Both the position numbers and the translations under genes were made by a program. Below the pieces are notes generated by a model. That model was given only the letters and a program-made list of their open reading frames with translations, was not told the DNA's origin and made no database searches. From contig JAJZKN010000001.1 of the NCBI GenBank assembly GCA_021850865.1, positions 94,834 to 158,833 on the forward strand: 64,000 nt of DNA, in the 5' to 3' direction. Shown in pieces: positions 25,877 through 35,044 of this stretch; position 1 is the stretch's first letter, and every line of letters begins with the position of its first letter. The stretch comes from a bacterium (GTDB taxonomy: Bacteria > Patescibacteriota > Saccharimonadia > Saccharimonadales > UBA4665).

Positions 25877-26557
25877 ATGCAAATATACAAAGTCGGCATT
25901 CCAGAAATTGCCATCGCGCCCTTAACCAGTAAGTTAAAAAGCGCCCTCTACATCGGCCCCACTCTTTGGCTGATGCCTGGCGGCAGTAATATTAAACTAT
26001 GCGTAACGATCATGAGCCGCCTGGACAGTGACCTAACCGCCAATTTAACACTAGCATTAACCGATGAGCGATTTGGCCCGTACAATCATTCGGACTCCAA
26101 CTGGACCCAACTAATAAATGAAGGGCTGGCAGTTAAGAATGCCCGGGTTATAGAAGTTCTCCAGCCAGAGAACAACGACTTGGCGGGAACGGTTGCAGCT
26201 TACTCCAGCAAGCTCGAGCTCGCCATGGAAGAATCAACCACTATTATCGGGCAATTCGGTATGGGTAGTGATGGTCATATTGCCGGGATTCTACCTAATT
26301 CAGCTGCCGCCGACGATTCACTTTCCGGCATAGTAACCAGCTATGTCAGCGATCCCTTTACTCGTATTACCCTAACATTTAATGGCATCCGCCGGGTCAA
26401 ATCGGCTTTTTTGATTGCCTTTGGACCAGAAAAGCAACAGGCCTTAACCAATCTAGCCACTCTGAACCTGCCGTTAAGCACTCAACCGGCGCAAATAATT
26501 AAGGAAGTTAGGGAAGCCTACGTGTACAATGATCAGATAATAGGAGAAAATCAATGA
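25877..26557 (+). CDS. pgl: 6-phosphogluconolactonase
   Basis: 226 residues of the DevB/NagB-like lactonase fold: LWLMPGGSNIKL, LALTDERFGPYNHSDSNW and FGMGSDGHIAGILPNS (catalytic His region). It hydrolyses 6-phosphogluconolactone, the second step of the oxidative pentose-phosphate pathway. The stop overlaps the start of gnd by 4 bp (ATGA), and zwf follows, so all three are one operon. GAGGG precedes the ATG by a short gap. Confidence 0.92.
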   Translation: MQIYKVGIPEIAIAPLTSKLKSALYIGPTLWLMPGGSNIKLCVTIMSRLDSDLTANLTLALTDERFGPYNHSDSNWTQLINEGLAVKNARVIEVLQPENNDLAGTVAAYSSKLELAMEESTTIIGQFGMGSDGHIAGILPNSAAADDSLSGIVTSYVSDPFTRITLTFNGIRRVKSAFLIAFGPEKQQALTNLATLNLPLSTQPAQIIKEVREAYVYNDQIIGENQ

Positions 26558-27465
26558 AAATAGCCATTCACGGTCTGGGACGCATGGGCATGCAGATCTC
26601 ACGCAAATTAAGCGAGACCAATCACCTGGTAATCGCCCACAATCGCAGCTTCGAAAAGTCCGAAGAGGCTGCTCGCTTCGGCGCCAAGCCGGCCGCCACC
26701 AAAGAGGACGTAGTTAAACTGTTTGATACTGAGCCGGTGATCATCTGGATTATGCTGCCGGCGGAAATCGTCGACCAGCAAATCGACGAATGGTTCGAAC
26801 TGTTGCCCAAGGGTAGCATTCTGATTGACGGCGGCAATTCCGACTTTCGTCTAACCAAAGAATTGTCGGCCAGAGTCGAAGCCAAGGGCTTTAAGCTGGT
26901 TGATGTCGGCGTCAGCGGCGGGGTATGGGGCTACCAAAACGGTTTCTCGATGATGGCCGGCGCAAACGACCGGCAAGCATTCGAAGTCATCGAACCGGCG
27001 CTGATTGACCTGGCAAAACCGGAGGGCGGCTATGCCTATTTCGGCGAAAGCGGTAGTGGCCACTTTGTCAAAATGGTCCATAATGCCATTGAATATGGAA
27101 TGATGGAAAGTCTGGCGGAGGGCTATCGTTTCCTTAAGGACGGACCGTATGGCAATCTGGATTTGGCAGCTGCCGGAGAAGTCTGGCAGCATCATAGCGT
27201 GATCACTTCCTGGTTGAATCAACTTTGCCGGGACGCTCTAAAGGAGAACCCGACGCTGGAAGGAATCAACGGCTACGTGGCCGAGAACGGCGAAGCTCGC
27301 TGGACTCTCGAAGTCGCCAATTCCATGAATATCGGTATGCCGTCTATTCAATCGGCCCTGGACGTCAGGCTGGCCTCGCAAAAAGGCGAAATCAACTTTT
27401 CCACCCAGTTACTGGCAGCAATGCGTAACCTGTTCGGCGGACATGCGCTGAACAAGGATGATTAA
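26554..27465 (+). CDS. gnd: 6-phosphogluconate dehydrogenase, short NAD-type
   Basis: 303 residues: Rossmann GLGRMG near the start, DGGNSDFRLTKELS, VDVGVSGGVWGYQNGFSMMAG and the catalytic KMVHNAIEYGMMESLAEG. At about 300 residues it belongs to the short, usually NAD-dependent class rather than the 470-residue NADP class. It converts 6-phosphogluconate to ribulose-5-phosphate and CO2. It overlaps pgl by 4 bp and zwf by 8 bp, which suggests tight translational coupling. Confidence 0.92.
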   Translation: MKIAIHGLGRMGMQISRKLSETNHLVIAHNRSFEKSEEAARFGAKPAATKEDVVKLFDTEPVIIWIMLPAEIVDQQIDEWFELLPKGSILIDGGNSDFRLTKELSARVEAKGFKLVDVGVSGGVWGYQNGFSMMAGANDRQAFEVIEPALIDLAKPEGGYAYFGESGSGHFVKMVHNAIEYGMMESLAEGYRFLKDGPYGNLDLAAAGEVWQHHSVITSWLNQLCRDALKENPTLEGINGYVAENGEARWTLEVANSMNIGMPSIQSALDVRLASQKGEINFSTQLLAAMRNLFGGHALNKDD

Positions 27466-28888
27466 ACGATTAACTATGCCTGAAGCACCGGAAATTAAGC
27501 CGTCTATTCTGGTTATTTTTGGGATTACTGGGGATTTGGCCAAACGCAAAGTCCTCCCGGCACTTTACCACCTTTGCAAAGACCGGTTACTGCCCGAAGG
27601 CACCAAAGTTATCGGCATCAGCCGCCGCGACGTGCCGCTTGAAGAAATTCTTGATACCGTTAATCTGTGCGTGATGGAAAAGGACAATATCTGCGACCCC
27701 GAAGTGATCAGTCGACTGCGTTCCTGGGTTAGTATGTTCAAACTTGACCCTCTTAGCGACGACGATTATGAACACCTGAAGCGCCACTTAAACGATCTCG
27801 AGCAGGCCGCCAAACAATGCATGGACAGACTTTTCTATTTATCCATACCGCCACAAGTCTATTCGCCGATTATCCAGAAAATGGGCCAGCATGGACTTAA
27901 CGCCAGTTGCGATCATAATCAGGCGAAAGTTCGGTTAATGATCGAAAAACCGTTCGGCCACGATGTGACTTCGGCTGAATTTCTCGTTAACGAAACCGAA
28001 AAGGTGTTCACTGAAGAGCAGATATTCCGGATAGATCACTATCTGGCGAAAGAAACCGCCCAAAACATTCTGCGGTTCCGTCGGCACAATCCGGTCTTTT
28101 CCAGCCAATGGAACTCTCGTCATATCCGCCGGATACACGTTATGGCAAAAGAAAAAATCGGCATAGAAAACAGAATCAACTTCTATGAACAAGTCGGAGC
28201 TATGCGTGATTTAATCCAAAGCCACCTGATGCAGCTGCTCTCACTAACCGCTATGCATCTGCCGGCCGAACTGAATTCCGAAGATATTCACGCAGCAAAA
28301 CATGCTTTTATGCAATCGCTAATCCCGCCCGGGACAGAAGGCAAGAGCATATCTAATCAGGTAGTGCGCGGACAGTACGATAGCTATCGAGAGGAAGTTG
28401 CCAATCCGCACTCATCCACTGAAACTTTTGTTTCGCTACTGCTGAAAAGCAGCGATCCCGATTGGGAGGGGACAACCTTTCAGCTAACCACCGGTAAATC
28501 TCTGGACGAAAAACTGACACAGATTCAGGTTCAGTTTGGTGATCGGGACCCCAATATTTTAAGCCTGCGCATTCAACCGGATGAGGGAATAGATATTAAT
28601 CTGCTGATCGAGCAACCGGGTTTTACTCACAATTTGCGCCAGGTACGGTTGAATTTCAGCTACAGCCAGGATTTTGATACCATCAATCACGATGCCTATG
28701 AAAGAGTGCTGGTCGATGCTATCCGCGGAGAAAGACTGCTATTCGCCACTAAAATGGAAGTATTAACCTCATGGCACTTATTGCAACCGATAATCAACAG
28801 CTGGCAAAACCAATCTGACGATTTAAAATTTTATGCCGCCGGCAGCCGAGGACCGTCTATACTAAAATTAAACCGCCAGGAATTTTAA
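27458..28888 (+). CDS. zwf: Glucose-6-phosphate 1-dehydrogenase
   Basis: 476 residues. Coenzyme site VIFGITGDLAKRKVLPALYHL (family usual is GASGDLAKRK) and active-site RIDHYLAKETAQNILRFR (usual DHYLGKE, so Gly to Ala). It oxidises glucose-6-phosphate to the lactone with NADP or NAD. The ATG at 27458 overlaps gnd. A second ATG at 27476 gives MPEAPEIKPSILVIFG and may be the true start. Order pgl-gnd-zwf puts the pathway enzymes in one transcript. Confidence 0.93.
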   Translation: MIKRLTMPEAPEIKPSILVIFGITGDLAKRKVLPALYHLCKDRLLPEGTKVIGISRRDVPLEEILDTVNLCVMEKDNICDPEVISRLRSWVSMFKLDPLSDDDYEHLKRHLNDLEQAAKQCMDRLFYLSIPPQVYSPIIQKMGQHGLNASCDHNQAKVRLMIEKPFGHDVTSAEFLVNETEKVFTEEQIFRIDHYLAKETAQNILRFRRHNPVFSSQWNSRHIRRIHVMAKEKIGIENRINFYEQVGAMRDLIQSHLMQLLSLTAMHLPAELNSEDIHAAKHAFMQSLIPPGTEGKSISNQVVRGQYDSYREEVANPHSSTETFVSLLLKSSDPDWEGTTFQLTTGKSLDEKLTQIQVQFGDRDPNILSLRIQPDEGIDINLLIEQPGFTHNLRQVRLNFSYSQDFDTINHDAYERVLVDAIRGERLLFATKMEVLTSWHLLQPIINSWQNQSDDLKFYAAGSRGPSILKLNRQEF

Positions 28889-28909
28889 GACACGTAGTCA
28901 GAGCAGCTT

Positions 28910-30079
28910 ATGATCGTAGATCTTATTATCATCGTACTCGTGATCAGTGCCATTTTTCGTGGCAAGGAGATTGGCTTCGTCCAGCAGATACTGTCAACTA
29001 TTGGTTTTTTCGGCGGCCTGATTCTTGGCACTTATTTATTGCCGTTAACCCTCAAGCCGATGCACACCGCACTTTCCAGGTCAATCGTCACTCTATTGAC
29101 GACGTTGGGTATGGCCATTATTATGCTGTCGCTCTTTGAGATCGCCGGAGTCTATGCCAAAAAACGGGTCGCCAGACTGGCTGAGCTAAACCGCTTTGAT
29201 AACATTCTGGGTGCAGTTATTAGTGCTATCTCGATTGTTATCGGTGTGTGGCTGGGTGTTGCGATTATTCGAACTCTGCCGTATAGCTCTTTCCAGCAGG
29301 ATATCAACGATTCAAAAATTGTCGGGTTTTTAGACCAACACCTGCCACCGGCACCTAACATTATCGCCGATTTAAGCCACTTAATTGATCCTAACGGTTT
29401 TCCAAAGGTGTTTAACGGCAACGAGCCGGCACCGCCGGGTTCGGTCAATCTGCCAGCCCAAAGCAAACTGGCCGCCGCTGTCAGCGCCGACCGGACGTCA
29501 GTCGTCAAAATCGTCGGTAGCGGTTGTGGCGGGGTCGTCGAAGGCTCAGGCTTCGTCGTAAGTAGTGATTTAGTGGCGACTAACGCCCATGTAGTAGCCG
29601 GCATCTCCCTGCCGTATGTTGAGGATGCCAACGGCAATCATTTGGCAAGTGTCATCTATTTTAATCCGAATCTTGATTTCGCCCTGCTGCGGGTAAGCCA
29701 TCTGGCTGGCAAACCATTAAGCATCTCCTCAGGCATTGTTCCCAATAAAACCCCGGCGGCCGTACTCGGTTATCCCGGCGGCGGCAGCTTCACTGTGGAT
29801 CCGGCGGCCGTGCTGGCTGAATTTTTAGCTACCGGCAGTAATATCTACGGCAAAGGCACCACTAATCGCCAGGTATACGAACTTCAGGCAAATATTATTC
29901 CCGGCAATTCCGGCGGCCCGTTAATCAACGTATCGGGTAGTGTAATTGGAGTAGTGTTCGCCGAATCAACGGAATACAATCACGTCGGATACGCCTTGGT
30001 CACTAAACCAATCGTTACGATTGTTAATAGTGAACTGAATAAAACTTCAACTGTTTCCACCGGCAATTGCGCTATGTAG
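28910..30079 (+). CDS. CvpA-domain membrane serine protease, MarP-like
   Basis: 389 residues. Four N-terminal membrane segments form a CvpA domain (LIIIVLVISAIFRGKEIGFVQQIL...). An exported trypsin-like protease follows: GSGFVVSSDLVATNAHVV (His), NLDFALLRV (Asp), NIIPGNSGGPLIN (Ser). This is the architecture of mycobacterial MarP (Rv3671c), an envelope protease needed for acid resistance. GCGGVVEGSG contains a cysteine near 205, and the C-terminal NCAM ends with another, compatible with the disulfide that controls MarP. The neighbouring VKOR could form it. Confidence 0.88.
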   Translation: MIVDLIIIVLVISAIFRGKEIGFVQQILSTIGFFGGLILGTYLLPLTLKPMHTALSRSIVTLLTTLGMAIIMLSLFEIAGVYAKKRVARLAELNRFDNILGAVISAISIVIGVWLGVAIIRTLPYSSFQQDINDSKIVGFLDQHLPPAPNIIADLSHLIDPNGFPKVFNGNEPAPPGSVNLPAQSKLAAAVSADRTSVVKIVGSGCGGVVEGSGFVVSSDLVATNAHVVAGISLPYVEDANGNHLASVIYFNPNLDFALLRVSHLAGKPLSISSGIVPNKTPAAVLGYPGGGSFTVDPAAVLAEFLATGSNIYGKGTTNRQVYELQANIIPGNSGGPLINVSGSVIGVVFAESTEYNHVGYALVTKPIVTIVNSELNKTSTVSTGNCAM

Positions 30080-30086
30080 CCGGGCC

Positions 30087-30692
30087 CTACAAATGCTTGC
30101 CGTAGTAGTACCAGAAGTGGTTCAACAAAAATCCGACCACAAGCAAAATCCAAAGCACTATTAAGTCGACATGGTGCTTACGTATCCAACCGTAAATTCT
30201 TTGTAGTTTAGCCCGTTTGAAGCTGATGATTTTATTATCGATCACGTACAGCCAGCCGTACCAGAAACTGACCGTCGTAACCAGATCGACGCTCAAGCAA
30301 AACGGACAAAGCGCGTGAATTGAAAAAACACTTTTACCAAGCAGTACGTATGCTCCAATTAACCCCGCGCTGATAATTACCATAAAAGCGCGCCAGAAAT
30401 ATTTATTCGGCTTGGCCCCGGCGAACATCATGACCGCAACGCTTAACATCGCAGCGAACGCGCCGATGCCGTAATAAGGGTAGGGGATACCGAAAATGGT
30501 GTCACCGGTGGCATTAATGACGCTGCCGCAACTGATCACCGGATTTAAATTACAGGACGGAATATACGAAGGATTGCGGGCGATTGAAAGAGTGTCATAG
30601 GATAAAATCAGCGAAGCCACCAGCCCGATCAACGCAGCAATCCCGATAATGTAAGGAAAACTCCTGTTCAGGGTAACTTTATTAGCTGCCAT
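30087..30692 (-). CDS. VKOR family disulfide-forming membrane enzyme
   Basis: 201 residues with four to five membrane segments. The first pair of cysteines is in SCNLNPVISCGSVI and the redox motif CPFC is in HALCPFCLSVDLVTTVSFWYGW, the vitamin K epoxide reductase layout. Bacterial VKOR reoxidises exported thiol oxidases of the DsbA type with quinone. No fused thioredoxin domain and no DsbA is visible here. It lies convergent to the MarP-like gene, and several exported proteins in the window carry paired cysteines. Confidence 0.9.
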   Translation of the reverse strand: MAANKVTLNRSFPYIIGIAALIGLVASLILSYDTLSIARNPSYIPSCNLNPVISCGSVINATGDTIFGIPYPYYGIGAFAAMLSVAVMMFAGAKPNKYFWRAFMVIISAGLIGAYVLLGKSVFSIHALCPFCLSVDLVTTVSFWYGWLYVIDNKIISFKRAKLQRIYGWIRKHHVDLIVLWILLVVGFLLNHFWYYYGKHL

Positions 30693-30731
30693 AACGATAT
30701 TATTTTACCTCAACGACGCTAAAGTCAGGCA

Positions 30732-31940
30732 TTAATCATTCCTTAAGGCATCGATCGGTTCTTTGCGTGAGGCCCGAAAAGCCGGTACTAAACCGAAAAT
30801 TATACCGATCCCCATCGAGATAGCGACGGCAATCAACATAATTTGCCAGTTCAGCGTCGGTGATAAATTAGTCAGCGAGCGAATAGCTCCATTAGCTACC
30901 AGGGCTAAAATTATTCCAATAATTCCGCCGATCAAACTGACGGTAATCGCTTCGACTAAAAACTGGGACAGGATCTGACGGTTACTGGCGCCAACGGCTT
31001 TACGAATGCCAATCTCATGCATCCGCTCAGTAACCGATACCAACATTACGTTCATAATACCGACTCCGCCGACGAACAGGGAAATGATGGCGACGCCAAT
31101 AATCAGTTCAGTTAGCAGATTCAGAACTCCGGTATTACTTTCAGCAACTTGGCTTGGTAGCAGTACCGTAAAATCATGCTGATTGGAGTGGGTAGCTAGT
31201 AGCGCCGTGTTAATTTCCTTATCGACTATCGGTAATAATCTGGAACTGGTAACTCTAACCAGGATCTCGTAGATCGAACGGTTGCCCAATGACATCTGAT
31301 TGGCCGCGTTGATAGGGATAAAAATAGCGTTGTTATAAAGCGTATCGTTAGAGAACAGCGTATTGCTGAAGTTATTGAGTACGCCATCAACCACAAACTG
31401 CTGCGAACGCCAGTTAAAGCTGTAGCCCAGTGGAATTGAGTCCCGAAACAGCCCGGTAGCAGCATTGGCCCCCAACACGGCGCTATAAGTGTTTGAATCC
31501 TGATTATTAAAAAACGTCCCGAAGGCCAACGATTGACTGAGCACCAACGGCAAGTTCTGGTTGGTGGCAATTACAACCGCCCCATGAAATATCCGGTCGC
31601 CCTTAGCCTGACCGGAGAGAATTTCCAGCGGCACGCTGGCTTTAACGCCACGAATGTTCGCTATGGCACTAACGTCCTGCGGTGTTAGAGTCGAGACTGC
31701 CGGCACCGAGGAGACGCCGAAAGCATTTAAATTTGCCGCCCGGGATGAAACCGTGATGACATCTTTGGAATAAACATTAACCTGGTTGGTTATCTGGTTT
31801 TTTACGCCTTCGCTAATACCGATAATCGTCACGACACTGGCAACTCCGACAATTACTCCGAACATAGTCAGCAGGCTGCGCCAGCGGTTTTGACGCATCG
31901 TGAGCACGGCGGTCCTGACATGGCCGGGACTGAAACTCAT
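30732..31940 (-). CDS. ABC transporter permease, MacB-like
   Basis: 402 residues: first membrane segment with LTMFGVIVGVASVVTIIGISEGVK, a large exported MacB-like core domain (about 50-270) and three C-terminal membrane segments with GIMNVMLVSVTERMHEIGIRKAVGASNRQIL, a very conserved permease motif. Works with the ATPase next door. Its start overlaps the ATPase stop by 4 bp. MacB-type pumps move peptides, lipoproteins or drugs by mechanotransmission rather than across the lipid bilayer alone. Confidence 0.9.
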   Translation of the reverse strand: MSFSPGHVRTAVLTMRQNRWRSLLTMFGVIVGVASVVTIIGISEGVKNQITNQVNVYSKDVITVSSRAANLNAFGVSSVPAVSTLTPQDVSAIANIRGVKASVPLEILSGQAKGDRIFHGAVVIATNQNLPLVLSQSLAFGTFFNNQDSNTYSAVLGANAATGLFRDSIPLGYSFNWRSQQFVVDGVLNNFSNTLFSNDTLYNNAIFIPINAANQMSLGNRSIYEILVRVTSSRLLPIVDKEINTALLATHSNQHDFTVLLPSQVAESNTGVLNLLTELIIGVAIISLFVGGVGIMNVMLVSVTERMHEIGIRKAVGASNRQILSQFLVEAITVSLIGGIIGIILALVANGAIRSLTNLSPTLNWQIMLIAVAISMGIGIIFGLVPAFRASRKEPIDALRND

Positions 31941-32824
31941 TCTGTTTCGTCCTTGGAGCGCTGCCGTTTAGTCGCTATACGCCTAGCGGATTTACCGGAT
32001 TTTTTTGTTTTGACAGATTCGCTGGCCAAATCCTTTTCTTCAACCATGTTCATGAGAAGCGATACTCCGGCTAAATCGTCTTCAACTGATTTACGCGGAC
32101 GAGAATAAAGCTGTCTTCTGGCCGTTGTCGCCACCTGGCCAAGAGCGGTTTTTTCATCTTCGATGATCATACCGTCGTGCATATACACCACCCTGGTTGC
32201 ATATCTGGTAAGTTCAGGATTGTGAGTAACGAATATGACCGTATTACCAGTTTTATGAATTTCACTCAGTAATTCCATTACCAGCCGGCTGCCGGCACTG
32301 TCCAGATTGCCGGTCGGCTCGTCGGCAATAATAATGCTAGGGCTGTTAACCAGTGCCCGGGCAATAGCGGCACACTGGATCTGACCGCCGGAAAGTTGAG
32401 AAGGGTAAAAATATTCACGGCTCTGCATTCCAACCCGTTCCAGCATGCCACTGGCCTGTTTCAATCTTTTAGTCAAGCCCATACCTTTATATGTCAGTGG
32501 CAGCGCCACATTTTCCAATACCGTAAGTTTAGGCAGTAGGTTATAGGACTGAAAGATAAAGCCTATGGTGTCGCGGCGTAATTTAGCAGCCTGCGGCGGT
32601 CGAAGCCGCTGCACCAGCCGGTTATTTAATTTATACGTGCCATGAGTCGGCCGATCCAGCAATCCCATAATGTTGAGCAGTGTGCTCTTGCCGCAGCCGC
32701 TCGGTCCCATAACGGCCACAAACTCACCTTTATTAATAGCCAAACTGACTCCGTCGAGCGCCAGGGTAGTAGCGTCTCCGAAGCCGTACAGCTTACTGAC
32801 GTCTTCCAGCTTAATTAATGCCAT
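31937..32824 (-). CDS. ABC transporter ATP-binding protein, LolD/MacB-like
   Basis: 295 residues. Walker A GPSGCGKST, signature LSGGQIQCAAIARAL and Walker B IIIADEPTGNLDS with a His switch (VIFVTHNPE). The usual QQR after LSGG is QIQC, so the conserved Arg is replaced. About 75 residues beyond the nucleotide domain are charged and Lys/Arg rich (VKTKKSGKSARRIATKRQRS), longer than typical LolD. Pairs with the permease at 30732. Confidence 0.92.
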   Translation of the reverse strand: MALIKLEDVSKLYGFGDATTLALDGVSLAINKGEFVAVMGPSGCGKSTLLNIMGLLDRPTHGTYKLNNRLVQRLRPPQAAKLRRDTIGFIFQSYNLLPKLTVLENVALPLTYKGMGLTKRLKQASGMLERVGMQSREYFYPSQLSGGQIQCAAIARALVNSPSIIIADEPTGNLDSAGSRLVMELLSEIHKTGNTVIFVTHNPELTRYATRVVYMHDGMIIEDEKTALGQVATTARRQLYSRPRKSVEDDLAGVSLLMNMVEEKDLASESVKTKKSGKSARRIATKRQRSKDETE

Positions 32825-32900
32825 TCTTAATTCAAGTTTACAGCGTAGTTTTGCATTTTACCATGTTTTATTGTAGTAATTTAATCCTGAAAAATTTATG

Positions 32901-32906
32901 TATAAT
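32901..32906 (+). promoter_or_regulatory. -10 element for tRNA-Ser
   Basis: Perfect TATAAT, 11 nt before the mature tRNA 5' end. No convincing -35 at the standard distance. Confidence 0.5.
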
Positions 32907-32917
32907 AGTTAGTCGTT

Positions 32918-33006
32918 GGAGGGGTCGCCTAGCGGCCTATGGCGCACGCTTGGAAAGCGTGTTGGGCTAAACACCCTCGAGGGTTCGAATCCCTCTCCCT
33001 CCGCCA
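32918..33006 (+). tRNA. tRNA-Ser(GGA)
   Basis: Folds as a class II tRNA with 7-bp acceptor GGAGGGG/TCCCTCC, discriminator G and encoded CCA. The anticodon loop cTTGGAAAg gives GGA. The long variable arm (GTTGGGCTAAACACCCTCGA region) is typical of serine tRNAs. The ORF 32916-33179 over it is spurious. Confidence 0.95.
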
Positions 33007-33234
33007 GAAAGTTTATGGAATGTTTTAGTTATCGACCGCGGCAAAATGGTCTGCGGCAAATAGCCGGCAGATTAAGACCTGCCTGCGGACAACTAGAAAA
33101 ATGCCTTAAGGCCAACCGATTAAATTTAAAATTAGAGAGGGTCAGCCAAGCAGACGGACGGACATCGGTCTTAGCCTAAGCACTGCTACTAGCAGGAAAC
33201 CCGCAACAGCTTGAAACCAATACTTATGTAGCGT

Positions 33235-34173
33235 TCACACCACTTGAGAGCTGGCGCCAGAATCTCTACGGGCGGTACGCATCTTTCTTCTTTCACGCTC
33301 GTTCTTACCACCCCAAACACCATACTTCTCATCATTAACCAGTGCCTGCTCCAGGCACTCAACGCGAACACAACAACTGGCGCATATTTTTTTGGCCGGA
33401 TCGGAGCTTTCGCCCTTACCGGGAAAGAATCCGTTCGGATCGCTACCAACACATTCACCCTGACTAAGTTTACCGGAATGCAGTCCGGCTAAGCCTAGAA
33501 TAAACGATCTGGTATTTGTCTTTTGCTGATCTAAAACTTCTGCATTATTATATTCAACCCGCGAAGTACGGACTTCGCGGGCAAGTTGGTTTATTTGATT
33601 AAACCGTTCCGCAACTTCTGGCTGCTTTAATTCATCACGACCCGCAAGTAGACCGAGTACCCTCAAAGCGCTTGGTCTATTGATATCTGCCGGCAGTTTG
33701 ACACCATTTAAAATAAATTCCGCCAACGCTTTTCTTTCGTCACTCATTTTTGCGGTGATCTCTTCGACACTAGAACTAAAACGATCGGTTCCGTAATAGA
33801 GCTTTTCCCGTCGACTTGTGGCGCTATTCACGCTGTTATCAAGACTGTTAGTAATTTGATATTTTCCCTCTGATGCATCGTCATCGAGATAAATATGAGC
33901 GCCGGCCGAGCGGCTCAGTTTTCGGCCCGGGGCGAGCCGGGCTGCTACTTTGTCGGTGGAACCACTCCGTAAAGACTGCTGGCTGGTATAATTTACGGTC
34001 ATATCCGGACCCGAAAGCCCCAAAACACAGCCTTGGCCTATTTCTCTTACTTTGTTAATATCTTCCGTTACTCCCAAGTCTGAAGCCTTTGTTTGATCGG
34101 AGGCGACCTCAGTGCCTAGTTTAAAACGATCGGTTCCAGGCTTGGCTTCAATAGATTGAAAAATTTCACTCAT
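33235..34173 (-). CDS. WhiB-family iron-sulfur protein with long N-terminal extension
   Basis: I prefer ATG 34173 (312 residues) to the track start. The last about 75 residues are a textbook WhiB domain: CVGSDPNGFFPGKGESSDPAKKICASCCVRVEC, which fits C-X22-C-X2-C-X5-C exactly, followed by the GVWGG turn and a basic tail (KNERERRKMRTARR). These four Cys bind a 4Fe-4S cluster in the family, and the tail contacts DNA. Usual WhiB proteins are 80-130 residues, and the 230-residue charged N-terminal part here is unrecognised. WhiB is known chiefly from Actinobacteria and their phages. Likely a redox-responsive transcription regulator. Transfer from an actinobacterial host is possible. Confidence 0.88.
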   Translation of the reverse strand: MSEIFQSIEAKPGTDRFKLGTEVASDQTKASDLGVTEDINKVREIGQGCVLGLSGPDMTVNYTSQQSLRSGSTDKVAARLAPGRKLSRSAGAHIYLDDDASEGKYQITNSLDNSVNSATSRREKLYYGTDRFSSSVEEITAKMSDERKALAEFILNGVKLPADINRPSALRVLGLLAGRDELKQPEVAERFNQINQLAREVRTSRVEYNNAEVLDQQKTNTRSFILGLAGLHSGKLSQGECVGSDPNGFFPGKGESSDPAKKICASCCVRVECLEQALVNDEKYGVWGGKNERERRKMRTARRDSGASSQVV

Positions 34174-34316
34174 AATAGTTTTTGCTTTACCTCTACCTAT
34201 CTCCAAGATTAAACAAGCTTTTGTCGATCTATTCAATACCCAGTTTAATCAATTTCCGATTAGGAGATTAAAACGTAGCCAAGCGGCAAAGAGGCAAATT
34301 TCCAAACCAACCGGAC

Positions 34317-34859
34317 TTAAGCGCCGCAGCTTACGCTCATAGGTAAACTGATGCCGAATGAGCCAAAGCCACTGATGTAGCCATTGCATGAATACAAAAC
34401 CTGAGTAGTGGCCGCGCTTGATAAGTTGCAGTTATAGTTTAATGTCAAATTGACAGGACCAGATCCGGCGTTGGTCGTACCGCTACAAACCACTTGGTCC
34501 GAACTGGCATAGTAATTCGGACGATAACAATTAAGACTAAGGTTGGTAGAGCCCTGGAAAAGAGTGCCGTCACAGCTTAAAACTACATCGCCGGTTAAGC
34601 CTGGCGGGTTACAATTTAGGTTAGTGATGACATAGTCGCTGGATAGCTGTACGAGCGACACGTTGGTGGCACAGCTAAACGGCGGTTTGGGCAGAATGGC
34701 TGACGGACTACTCGCTGTTTTAGCGGTTGAGGCGGTCGTCTTAGCGGTATGAACGGCGGTGGCTGTTGAGTGAGCCGAACCGTTAAATAACGCCCGGCCG
34801 CCCATAACAATCGCTATGACTAAGATAACTGCTACCGCCGCTAAAATTATACTTTTCAT
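34317..34859 (-). CDS. Secreted Cys-rich protein, unknown
   Basis: 180 residues. Signal anchor (SIILAAVAVILVIAIVMGGRALF), a Thr/Ala/Ser linker, then about 120 residues of beta-rich sequence with eight spaced cysteines (FSCATN, LNCNPP, LSCDGT, LNCYRP, VVCSGT, YNCNLS, YSCNGY, VSCGA). The regular spacing implies four disulfides and a small repeated beta fold. No family recognised. A likely client of the VKOR system. Confidence 0.65.
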   Translation of the reverse strand: MKSIILAAVAVILVIAIVMGGRALFNGSAHSTATAVHTAKTTASTAKTASSPSAILPKPPFSCATNVSLVQLSSDYVITNLNCNPPGLTGDVVLSCDGTLFQGSTNLSLNCYRPNYYASSDQVVCSGTTNAGSGPVNLTLNYNCNLSSAATTQVLYSCNGYISGFGSFGISLPMSVSCGA

Positions 34860-35044
34860 TGTTTATTATTCAGAGTCAACTTCATTAAATGCCTGTTGAT
34901 ATTATAAGCCCGGGCCAAAGCTTGTCCACGCCAATATATTCTAATTATCAGCTTAGGTTTAGTCAGACAACAAAAGACCGTTCAGGCATAAGCTTTTTCG
35001 AACTTCAGCTATTTGCTATATTAAAGTAAAGAGGAGTTGATACC

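Noticed and set aside
32916-33179. Plus-strand ORF of 87 codons
   Set aside because: Its first third is the tRNA-Ser gene. No independent support for the rest.
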